From NCBI GenBank assembly GCA_021286965.1, contig JAJTBK010000298.1, forward strand, positions 1-12,652: a DNA stretch of 12,652 nt, in the 5' to 3' direction. The notes below the pieces were generated by a model, which made no database searches, was not told the origin of the DNA, and worked only from the letters and a program-made list of their open reading frames with translations. A program made the translations under genes and the position numbers. This document shows, piece by piece, positions 1-6,602 of the stretch. The DNA is from Comamonadaceae bacterium. GTDB taxonomy: Bacteria > Pseudomonadota > Gammaproteobacteria > Burkholderiales > Burkholderiaceae_C. Each line of letters starts with the position of its first letter. Position 1 is the first letter of the stretch.

Positions 1-1007
1 AAGTCCTCGCCGCCCAGGGTGGGCTCCTGCTCCAGCACCTGCTCGGGACCCAGAATGTCGAGCATCACCGCGCGCGCCAGCGCCGCCTCGTCCGGGCTGT
101 TGACGGTGGCGGGGTAGTTGCGCTCAAAGACGAAATCGCAGCGCGCGCCGTGCGCGCTGCAGACATGCTCGGCCATCTGGCGCATACGCTGCTCCACCAA
201 ATCCAGCACCTCGGTCGTGAAGGTGCGCACCGTGCCCTGCAATTCGCAGTGGCCGGGGACGACGTTGCTGGCCTCGCCACCGTGGATCATGGTGACCGAG
301 ATCACCGCCGTATCGAGCGGCTTCTTGTTGCGGCTGATGATGCTTTGCAGCGCCTGCACCAGCAGGCAGGCCACCAGCACCGAGTCCACGCCCAGGTGCG
401 GCATGGCGGCGTGGCAGCCCTTGCCGTGCACGGTGATCTTGAACTCGCTGGTCGAGGCCATCACCGGCCCGGGGCTCACGGCCATGCTGCCGGCGGGCAT
501 TCCGGGCCAGTTGTGCATGCCGAACACGGCCTGCATCGGAAAGCGCTCGAACAGGCCGTCGTCCATCATCACCTTGGCGCCGCCACCGCCCTCCTCGGCA
601 GGCTGGAAGATGAGGTACACCGTGCCATCAAAGTCGCGCTGCTGCGCCAGGTGCTGCGCCGCCGCCAGCAGCATGGCGGTGTGGCCGTCGTGGCCGCAGC
701 CATGCATCTTGCCGGGGTAGCGGCTGGCGTGGGCGAAGGTGTTTTTCTCCTGCATGGGCAGCGCATCCATGTCGGCGCGCAGGCCCAGGGCGCGGCCACA
801 GGCGCCGCCATCGCGCCCGTGCACGATGCCCACCACCCCCGTCTGCCCCAGGCCCCGGTGGATGGGAATGCCCCAGGCACTCAGCTGCGCCGCCACCAGG
901 TCGGCGGTGCGCCACTCCTGAAAACTCAGCTCGGGGTGGGCGTGGATGTCGCGGCGCAGCTGCGCGATGGCGCCGGCCTGGGCGACGATGGCGTCGATCA
1001 AATGCAT
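1..1007 (-). CDS. M20-family amidohydrolase (hippurate hydrolase / N-acyl amino acid amidohydrolase-like), 3' end outside window
   Basis: Metal-dependent cytoplasmic amidohydrolase that likely cleaves an N-acyl amino acid, hippurate-like compound or similar amide. The reading frame is open from the ATG at 1007 to the left edge (about 335 residues; family members are usually 380-400), so only the C-terminus is missing. Visible M20D motifs are the RRDIHAHPELSFQE segment (residues 18-31), the RADMDALPM strand (77-85), the metal site KMHGCGHDGHTA (100-111, ligands C104 and H106), PAEEGGGGA (136-144, E138/E139 as catalytic base and ligand) and GMHNWPG (163-169, H165). A dimerisation-domain segment with GKGCHAAMPHLGVDS follows near residue 200. 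No signal peptide is seen. A GAGG ribosome binding site lies about 8 bases before the ATG, against the stop of the upstream substrate-binding protein gene (9-bp gap), so the two are probably co-transcribed. The exact substrate cannot be read from the sequence. Confidence 0.93.
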   Translation of the reverse strand, partial: MHLIDAIVAQAGAIAQLRRDIHAHPELSFQEWRTADLVAAQLSAWGIPIHRGLGQTGVVGIVHGRDGGACGRALGLRADMDALPMQEKNTFAHASRYPGKMHGCGHDGHTAMLLAAAQHLAQQRDFDGTVYLIFQPAEEGGGGAKVMMDDGLFERFPMQAVFGMHNWPGMPAGSMAVSPGPVMASTSEFKITVHGKGCHAAMPHLGVDSVLVACLLVQALQSIISRNKKPLDTAVISVTMIHGGEASNVVPGHCELQGTVRTFTTEVLDLVEQRMRQMAEHVCSAHGARCDFVFERNYPATVNSPDEAALARAVMLDILGPEQVLEQEPTLGGED

Positions 1008-1016
1008 GGACAAACC

Positions 1017-2162
1017 TCAGATTCGCACCCGGCCATCGCCGGTGAGCATGGACATTTCGACAAAACTGGAGCCCTCGTGGCTGTGGCCGCTAAAGCGCAG
1101 CGGAAACCCCGCCACCGGGCCGCTGATGCCCTCCAGGGCCGCCACCAGCGATTCGCGCCCGAGCTTGCCGCCGCTGTGCGCCAGGCGCAGGCCCTCGATC
1201 AGGGTACGGGCGGCAATGTAGCCCTCCAGGCTCGAATAATTGGGCTGCACCTTGTCGCCACCCTTCTTCACCGCCTCCAGGAACTCGCGCGAGGCCGGGC
1301 GCTGCGTCTGGTAGGGCGAAGGCATGACCTGCGACACCACCACCCCCGCCGCCTGCGGCCCCAGCGCCTGCGCCAGCGCCTGGGTGCCGACGAAAGAGAC
1401 GTTGTAGAAGCCACCACCGTAGCCCGCCTTGCGCGCCGCACGAATGAAGGCCGCGCAGGCGCCATAGGCGCCAATCTGCACGATGGCCTCGGGCTTGGCC
1501 GCCAGCAGCCTGGCCACGGCCTCGTCCACCTTGTCGGAGTTGCGCTCGACCGTGCCCGTGGCCACCGGCACCAGCTTGCGCGCCGCCAGCGCCCGGCCGA
1601 CGCCATCGAGCCCGGCCTGACCGTAGCTGTCGTTTTGGTAGAAAACACCGATCTTGGTCTGGCCCAGGTGGGTCAGCTGATCGACGATGAGCTCGGTTTC
1701 GTCATCGTACGAGGCGCGCACGTGGAACACCTGGCGGTTGAACGGCTTGCGCAGCGCCATGGCCCCCGACAACGGGGCAATGAACGGCAGCCCGGCCTGG
1801 CTCGCCAACGGCAGCGCCGCCAGGCTGGTGGGCGTGCCAACGTAGCCGAACAGGGCCAGCACTTCGTCGGCGATGAAGCGGCGCGTGTTCTCGGCGCAGC
1901 GCTCGGGCTCATAGCCATCGTCGAGGCTGCGCAGCTCGATCGGGCGCCGGCCGATGCCGCCCTGGGCATTGGCCTGGGCAAAAGCCAGCTGCGCCCCGGC
2001 CTGGAACTGCTGCCCGAGCTGCGCCGCCGCACCCGACAGCGGCGCCGACTGGCCGATGACGATGCGCCCCTCGCCCTGCGCCCGCGCCGCCGGCCAGCCC
2101 GCCAGCGCTGCCACACCCAGGCCCAGGGAGAATTGCCGCCGATTGCACGCCTGCTGTGTCAT
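1017..2162 (-). CDS. Tat-exported ABC transporter substrate-binding protein, branched-chain amino acid type (Peripla_BP_6)
   Basis: Periplasmic ligand-binding protein of the LivK/amide-binding type (381 aa), which would deliver a solute to an ABC permease not present here. The chosen ATG at 2162 follows an AAGGA ribosome binding site and begins a signal peptide with a twin-arginine motif (NRRQFSLG, residues 7-14), a hydrophobic stretch and an AARA cleavage site near residue 28. The open frame continues upstream to 2441 but that part runs antisense into the divergent gene and has no signal sequence. The mature protein starts with IVIGQSAPLSG, the typical first strand of the fold, and carries LDDGYEPERCAENTRRFI, GYVGTPTS and FYQNDSYGQAG, all characteristic of the family. 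The amidohydrolase follows after 9 bp, suggesting that the ligand is an amide or acyl amino acid; this is inference. A weak TACACT -10-like box lies 58 bases upstream at 2220-2225. Confidence 0.92.
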   Translation of the reverse strand: MTQQACNRRQFSLGLGVAALAGWPAARAQGEGRIVIGQSAPLSGAAAQLGQQFQAGAQLAFAQANAQGGIGRRPIELRSLDDGYEPERCAENTRRFIADEVLALFGYVGTPTSLAALPLASQAGLPFIAPLSGAMALRKPFNRQVFHVRASYDDETELIVDQLTHLGQTKIGVFYQNDSYGQAGLDGVGRALAARKLVPVATGTVERNSDKVDEAVARLLAAKPEAIVQIGAYGACAAFIRAARKAGYGGGFYNVSFVGTQALAQALGPQAAGVVVSQVMPSPYQTQRPASREFLEAVKKGGDKVQPNYSSLEGYIAARTLIEGLRLAHSGGKLGRESLVAALEGISGPVAGFPLRFSGHSHEGSSFVEMSMLTGDGRVRI

Positions 2163-2268
2163 ACCGCTATCCTTCTTGAAAACAAACCCCGCCAGCTGCG
2201 CCAGCGCCCCAAGCAAGCCAGTGTAGCCAGCCCCTTGCCCACCGGCCAGTCCAGGCCCCGATCGCCCC

Positions 2269-4368
2269 ATGCCCTCCTCGACCACCACCGTGCGCGGCGC
2301 CTGCCCGCACGACTGCCCCGACACCTGCGCCCTGCTCACCACCGTGGAAAACGGCCGCGCCACGCGCGTGCAGGGCAACCCGGCGCACGCGCACACCGCC
2401 GGCGTGCTCTGCGCCAAGGTCAGCAAATACCCCGAACGCACCTACCACCCCGAGCGCCTGCTCACGCCCATGAAGCGCAGCGGCCCCAAGGGCAGCGGGC
2501 AGTTCACCCCCGTCTCCTGGGACGAGGCCCTGGCCGACATCGCCGCGCGCCTGCAGGCCATTGCCGCGCGCAACCCCGAAGCCATCCTGCCCTACAGCTA
2601 CGCCGGCACCATGGGCCTGGTGCAGGGCGAGAGCATGGACCGGCGCTTCTTCCACCGCCTGGGCGCCTCGCAGCTGCACCGCAGCATCTGCGCCAGCGCC
2701 GGCGGCGAGGGCCTGCTGCACACCCTGGGCGCCAAGCGCGGCATGAAGGTCGAGCATTTCAGCCAGGCGCAGCTGATCCTCATCTGGGGCAGCAACTCCA
2801 TCACCAGCAACCTGCATTTCTGGCGCTACGCGCAAGAGGCCAAGAGAAACGGCGCACGCCTGGTGTGCATCGACCCCCGGCGCAGCGAAACCGCCGACAA
2901 ATGCCACGAGCACATCCAGCTGCTGCCCGGCACCGACGCCGCACTGGCGCTGGCGCTGATGCACGAGCTGATCGAGACCGACTGGCTCGACCACGACTAC
3001 ATCGCCCGCCACACCCTGGGCTGGGAGCAGCTGCGCGAGCGCGCCCTGCAGTGGCCGCCCGAGCGCGCCGCCGCCGTCTGCGGCCTGCCGGCAGAGCAAA
3101 TCCGCCGCCTGGCGCGCGACTACGGCACCACCCGCCCCGCCGCCATCCGCCTGAACTACGGCGTGCAGCGCGTGCGCGGCGGCGCCAACGCGGTGCGCGC
3201 CATCGCCTGCCTGCCGGCGCTGGTGGGCGCCTGGCGCCAGAGCGCGGGCGGGCTGCTGCTGTCGAGCTCGGGTGAATTTCCGGTGCAAGAAGCCACCCTG
3301 CAGCGCCCCGACCTGCTCGCCGGGCGCAGCCCGCGCACGCTCAACATGGTGACGCTGGGCGACGACCTGCTGCACCCGGGGAGCGCCGACTTTGGCCCCC
3401 AGGTCGAGGCCCTGGTGGTCTACAACAGCAACCCGGCGGCCGTGGCACCTGACTCCGGCCAGGTATGCGCCGGCCTGGCACGCGAGGACTTGTTCACCGT
3501 GGTGCTCGAACTGTTCCAGACCGACACCGCCGACTGGGCCGACTACCTCCTGCCCGCGACCACGCAGCTCGAACAATGGGACGTGCACCTGGCCTACGGC
3601 CACACCGACGTGCTGCTCAACCGCCCCGCCATCGCGCCGCTGGGTCAGGCGCGCAGCAATGCGCAAATTTTTCGCGACCTGGCCGCGCACATGGGCTACA
3701 CCGAGCCCTGCTTTACCGACAGCGACGAGCAGCTGTGCCGCCAAGCCTACGGCACCGAGGTGGACTTTGACCTGCTGCTGACGCAGGGCTTTGCGCCGCT
3801 GGCCGTACCCGAGGCGCCGTTTGCCGAGGGCGGCTTTGCCACGCCATCGGGCAAGTGCGAGTTTTTCAGCCAGCGCCTGCAGGACGCCGGCCACGACCCG
3901 CTGCCAGGCTACGTGCCCAACCACGAAGTGCCGGGCAGCTGCACGCGCTACCCGCTGGCCATGATCTCGCCGCCGGCGCGCAATTTTCTCAATTCGAGCT
4001 TTGCCAACGTCGCCAGCCTGCAGGCGCAGGAGCAGCGCCCGCTGGTGGAAATCCACCCGCAGGACGCCGCCGCACGCGGCATTGCCGACGGCGCCCTGGT
4101 GCGCCTGTTCAACGACCGGGGCAGCTACCTGTGCCACGCCCAGGTGGGCCAGCGCGCACGTCCGGGCGTGGTCAACGCCCTGGGCATCTGGTGGCACAAG
4201 CTCAGCCCCGGCGGCGGCAACATGAACCACCTCACCAGCCAGGCGCTGACCGACCTGGGTGCAGGGCCGACGTTCTACGACTGCCTGGTGGAGGTAGCGC
4301 TGGAGAGGGAGGGCGCGCAGGCGGCTACAGCGCCGCCAGCAGAATGCGCCGCACCACCTCGGGCGTGA
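2269..4368 (+). CDS. Molybdopterin-dependent oxidoreductase with N-terminal [4Fe-4S] domain (BisC/FdhF-like), cytoplasmic
   Basis: DMSO-reductase-superfamily enzyme of 699 aa using bis-molybdopterin guanine dinucleotide; the substrate is unknown. The N-terminus has four cysteines for a [4Fe-4S] cluster: C12, C16 and C20 in CPHDCPDTC and C48 in GVLCAK, followed by the electron-path lysine K50. The molybdopterin domain follows (GSNSITSNLHFWRYAQEAK near 175-192, IDPRRSETADKC near 201-212). C141 in HRSICASAGG is my candidate molybdenum ligand by position relative to formate dehydrogenase, with S139/S143 as alternatives. The C-terminal dinucleotide-binding domain starts near residue 563 (YPLAMISPPARNFLNSSF) and includes GIWWHKLSPGGGNMNHLT. 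There is no Tat signal, so it acts in the cytoplasm. The ATG at 2269 has no clear Shine-Dalgarno sequence. The last 44 bp overlap the end of the convergent yqhD-like gene. No cofactor or electron-partner gene is adjacent. Confidence 0.9.
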   Translation: MPSSTTTVRGACPHDCPDTCALLTTVENGRATRVQGNPAHAHTAGVLCAKVSKYPERTYHPERLLTPMKRSGPKGSGQFTPVSWDEALADIAARLQAIAARNPEAILPYSYAGTMGLVQGESMDRRFFHRLGASQLHRSICASAGGEGLLHTLGAKRGMKVEHFSQAQLILIWGSNSITSNLHFWRYAQEAKRNGARLVCIDPRRSETADKCHEHIQLLPGTDAALALALMHELIETDWLDHDYIARHTLGWEQLRERALQWPPERAAAVCGLPAEQIRRLARDYGTTRPAAIRLNYGVQRVRGGANAVRAIACLPALVGAWRQSAGGLLLSSSGEFPVQEATLQRPDLLAGRSPRTLNMVTLGDDLLHPGSADFGPQVEALVVYNSNPAAVAPDSGQVCAGLAREDLFTVVLELFQTDTADWADYLLPATTQLEQWDVHLAYGHTDVLLNRPAIAPLGQARSNAQIFRDLAAHMGYTEPCFTDSDEQLCRQAYGTEVDFDLLLTQGFAPLAVPEAPFAEGGFATPSGKCEFFSQRLQDAGHDPLPGYVPNHEVPGSCTRYPLAMISPPARNFLNSSFANVASLQAQEQRPLVEIHPQDAAARGIADGALVRLFNDRGSYLCHAQVGQRARPGVVNALGIWWHKLSPGGGNMNHLTSQALTDLGAGPTFYDCLVEVALEREGAQAATAPPAECAAPPRA

Positions 4369-5491
4369 TCTCGCGCTGCTCGCCGAGCTGCACCATGCCG
4401 TGCGCCTGCAGGTTGGCGACCACAGCGTCCACAGCCTCGGCGCCCAGGCCGTAGGCCGAGAGCCGGGTGGGCACGCCCAGGCCCTCGAAAAAATCGCGCG
4501 TGCGCGCGATGGCGGCGTCGATGCGCGCCTCCTCGTCGCCTGACGTCAGCCCCCACACGCGCTGCGCGTACTGCAGCAGCTTGGCGCGCTTGGGCGCTCG
4601 CCGCTCGTGCAGCAGCGCCGGCAGCACCAGGGCCAGGCTGCGGCCATGGTCGATGCCGTAGAGCGCGGTGAATTCGTGGCCGATGACGTGGGTGGCCCAG
4701 TCCTGCGGCACGCCGGCGCCGATCAGGCCATTGAGCGCCCAGCTCGCCGCCCACATCAGGTTGGCGCGGTCGGCGTAGTCGGGCTGCGCTGGCGCGGCCA
4801 GGATGCGCGGGCCGATGTCGATGAGTTCGAGCAGCAGGCCCTCGGCAAAACGGTCTTGCAGGCCGCCGCCGACGGGGTAGGTCAGGTACTGCTCGGTGGT
4901 GTGCACGAAGGCATCGACGACGCCGTTGGCCAGCTGGCGCGGCGGCAGGGTGTAGGTCAGGCTGGGGTCGAGGAGCGCCCATTGCGGAAAGCAATGCGGG
5001 CTGGAAAACGACAGCTTGTGCCCGCGCGCGTGGTGCGTGAGCACGCCGCCGTCGTTCATCTCCGAACCGGTGGCCGGCAGCGTCAGCACCGCGCCCAGCG
5101 GCAGCGCACGCGTGATGCTGCGCCCGCGCTGGCGCACCAGCTCCCAGGGCTCGGCGCCGTCGTAGAGCTCAGCGGCGGCGATGAACTTGGCGGCGTCAAT
5201 CACCGAGCCGCCGCCCAGCGCCAGCAGGTAGTCAAAGCCGCCGGCGCGGATCTGCGCCACGGCCTGCAGCGCGGTTTCGTAGTGCGGGTTGGGCTCGATG
5301 CCGGCAAAGGTGGCGTGCACGCGCGCGCCCAGGGCCTGGCGCACGGCGGCGAGCGTGCCGTGCTTTTCGGCGCTGGCGCCGCCCACCAGGATGAGCACAC
5401 GCGCCGCTGCCGGCACCAGGCGGTCGATCTCGGCCATGCGGCCCTGGCCGAAGACGATGCGGGTGGGGTTGTAGAAATCGAAGTTGCGCAT
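4325..5491 (-). CDS. yqhD: YqhD-type NADPH-dependent iron-containing alcohol dehydrogenase / aldehyde reductase
   Basis: Group III metal-dependent alcohol dehydrogenase that reduces short-chain and toxic aldehydes with NADPH. At 388 aa it has the same length as E. coli YqhD (387) and is closely similar from end to end as I recall that sequence: NPTRIVFGQG at the start, IEPNPHYETALQAV (65-78), the nucleotide-binding GGGSVIDAAKFIAAA (93-107), LTLPATGSE (136-144), and LPPRQLANGVVDAFVHT (182-198). Metal ligands by alignment are D193, H197, H268 and H282, all present. The C-terminal EGLGVPTRLSAYGL block is also conserved. The ATG at 5491 has an AGGAG ribosome binding site (complement of about 5499-5503). 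Upstream on the same strand, 47 bp away, is the fumarylacetoacetate hydrolase family gene, with a 55-bp repeat in the gap. The 3' end overlaps the molybdopterin oxidoreductase gene tail to tail. Family assignment is secure; physiological substrate is not. Confidence 0.96.
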   Translation of the reverse strand: MRNFDFYNPTRIVFGQGRMAEIDRLVPAAARVLILVGGASAEKHGTLAAVRQALGARVHATFAGIEPNPHYETALQAVAQIRAGGFDYLLALGGGSVIDAAKFIAAAELYDGAEPWELVRQRGRSITRALPLGAVLTLPATGSEMNDGGVLTHHARGHKLSFSSPHCFPQWALLDPSLTYTLPPRQLANGVVDAFVHTTEQYLTYPVGGGLQDRFAEGLLLELIDIGPRILAAPAQPDYADRANLMWAASWALNGLIGAGVPQDWATHVIGHEFTALYGIDHGRSLALVLPALLHERRAPKRAKLLQYAQRVWGLTSGDEEARIDAAIARTRDFFEGLGVPTRLSAYGLGAEAVDAVVANLQAHGMVQLGEQREITPEVVRRILLAAL

Positions 5492-5505
5492 TCCGAATAC
5501 TCCTG

Positions 5506-5560
5506 TTTTGATAGCTGCTTGCGCTTATTCAGCAAGCGTTAGCGGCCCATTTCATCCAAA
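5506..5560. repeat. 55-bp intergenic hairpin repeat, copy 1
   Basis: This block matches 9972-10026 at 48 of 55 positions with no gaps. It folds as a hairpin with 13-base arms (5514-5526 and 5534-5546) around a 7-base loop ATTCAGC that is identical in both copies; this copy has mismatched or wobble positions in the stem. It lies between two co-directional minus-strand genes. It covers the last residues and the TAA stop (5539-5541) of the fumarylacetoacetate hydrolase family gene and ends just before the ribosome binding site of the yqhD-like gene. No T-run follows the stem on the minus strand, so it does not look like a classical intrinsic terminator. I recall similar ATAGCTGCTTGCGCTTATT-type repeats in Comamonadaceae genomes. 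Confidence 0.85.
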
Positions 5561-6534
5561 GGCACAAGCTGCTGATCGATGGCGCCGAACACGCTCTTGC
5601 CGTCCGCGCCCAGCATCTCGATGCGGATGGTGTCGCCAAACTGCATGAACTCGGTCTGCGGCGCGCCGCTCTCGATGGTTTCGATGCAGCGCTTCTCGGC
5701 AATGCAGCTGTAGCCCCGGCTCCAGTCTTTGTTGCTCACCGTGCCGCTGCCGACCACGCTGCCGGCGCGCACGTTGCGCGTCTTGGCGATGTGGGCAATG
5801 AGCTGGCCGAAGTGAAAGGTCATCTCCGGCCCGGCGTCGCAGCGGCCCACACGCCGGCCATTCCAGGTGGACTGCAGCGGCAGGTGCACGCGCCCACCCT
5901 GCCAGGCGGCGCCCAGCTCGTCGGGCGTGACGGCCACGGGGCTGAAGGCCGTCGCCGGCTTGCTCTGGAAAAAGCCAAAGCCCTTGGCCAGCTCGGCCGC
6001 AATGAGGTTGCGCAGCGACCAATCATTGGCCAGCAGCAGCAGGCGCACGGCGTCGAGCGCGGGCTCGGGCGCCGTGCCCATCTTCACGTCGCCGGTGATG
6101 ACGGCGATCTCGGCCTCGAAGTCGATGCCCATGGCCGCGCTCGGCAGCGCCACGTCGTCGCAGGGGCCGAGAAAATCGTCGCTGCCGCCCTGGTACATCA
6201 GCGGGTCGGTATAAAAACTCGCCGGCACCTCGGCGCCGCGCGCCTTGCGCACCAGCTCCACATGGTTGAGGTAGGCCGAGCCATCGGCCCACTGGTAGGC
6301 GCGCGGCAGCGGCGCCATGCACTGGCGCGGATCGAACGGGAAGGCGTGGCGCGCACGCCCGGCGTTGAGTGCGTCGTACACATCCTGCAGCTGCGGCGCC
6401 AGGAAGCCCCAGTCGTCGAGCAGCTGCTGCATCCGGCTGCAGATGCCGCTCGCATAGTGCGCCAGCCCCAGGTCGCGGGCGACTACCACCAGCTGCCCGT
6501 CACGCGAACCATCCTTGTAGGTGGCCAACTTCAT
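5539..6534 (-). CDS. Fumarylacetoacetate hydrolase (FAH) family protein
   Basis: Carbon-carbon bond hydrolase of the FAH superfamily, 331 aa, plausibly the fumarylacetoacetase step of tyrosine/homogentisate breakdown or a related acylpyruvase reaction. An N-terminal domain (residues 1 to about 80) precedes the FAH core. Against mouse FAH, the metal ligands correspond to D84 (in QWADGSAYLNH), E140 and E142 (DFEAEIAV) and D171 (ANDWSLRN), and the catalytic histidine to H91, which keeps the 7-residue spacing from the first ligand. K192 in FQSKPATAFSPV and SGTVSNKD (263-270) are further family signatures. The ATG at 6534 has a good AGGAG site 6-11 bases upstream. A 28-bp palindrome lies upstream between it and the divergent gene. 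The C-terminal residues and stop are encoded within a 55-bp repeat. No maleylacetoacetate isomerase or homogentisate dioxygenase gene is in the window, so the pathway is inferred. Confidence 0.92.
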   Translation of the reverse strand: MKLATYKDGSRDGQLVVVARDLGLAHYASGICSRMQQLLDDWGFLAPQLQDVYDALNAGRARHAFPFDPRQCMAPLPRAYQWADGSAYLNHVELVRKARGAEVPASFYTDPLMYQGGSDDFLGPCDDVALPSAAMGIDFEAEIAVITGDVKMGTAPEPALDAVRLLLLANDWSLRNLIAAELAKGFGFFQSKPATAFSPVAVTPDELGAAWQGGRVHLPLQSTWNGRRVGRCDAGPEMTFHFGQLIAHIAKTRNVRAGSVVGSGTVSNKDWSRGYSCIAEKRCIETIESGAPQTEFMQFGDTIRIEMLGADGKSVFGAIDQQLVPLDEMGR

Positions 6535-6558
6535 CGCTGCTCTCCTGTGTATGGATTA

Positions 6559-6586
6559 CGTTAAAGTCAACCGGTTTGCCTTAACG
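6559..6586. promoter_or_regulatory. Imperfect 28-bp palindrome between divergent genes, candidate operator
   Basis: The sequence starts CGTTAA, has AACCGGTT at its centre and ends TTAACG. Eleven of 14 positions per arm are mirrored except four scattered mismatched pairs near the middle of each arm (20 of 28 bases symmetric). It lies in a locally AT-richer 68-bp gap, centred 38 bases upstream of the FAH-family ATG (6534) and 30 bases upstream of the DUF3108 start. Such a position fits a dimeric repressor or activator, for example an IclR, MarR or GntR type, controlling one or both divergent genes. No regulator gene is in the window. I see no convincing -35/-10 pair overlapping it. Confidence 0.45.
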
Positions 6587-6602
6587 GAAGCAAAAAATTC
6601 TA

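Noticed and set aside
150..3275. A 1041-codon plus-strand open frame
   Set aside because: It is antisense to the amidohydrolase and binding-protein genes and out of frame with the molybdoenzyme; its composition (Arg/Ala/His-rich, no domain) is typical of shadow frames in GC-rich DNA.
2167..4230. A 687-codon minus-strand open frame
   Set aside because: It mirrors the molybdopterin oxidoreductase, which has clear motifs; the antisense product has none.
4607..5542. A 311-codon plus-strand open frame
   Set aside because: It is the antisense shadow of the yqhD-like gene, with no ribosome binding site and no recognisable domain.
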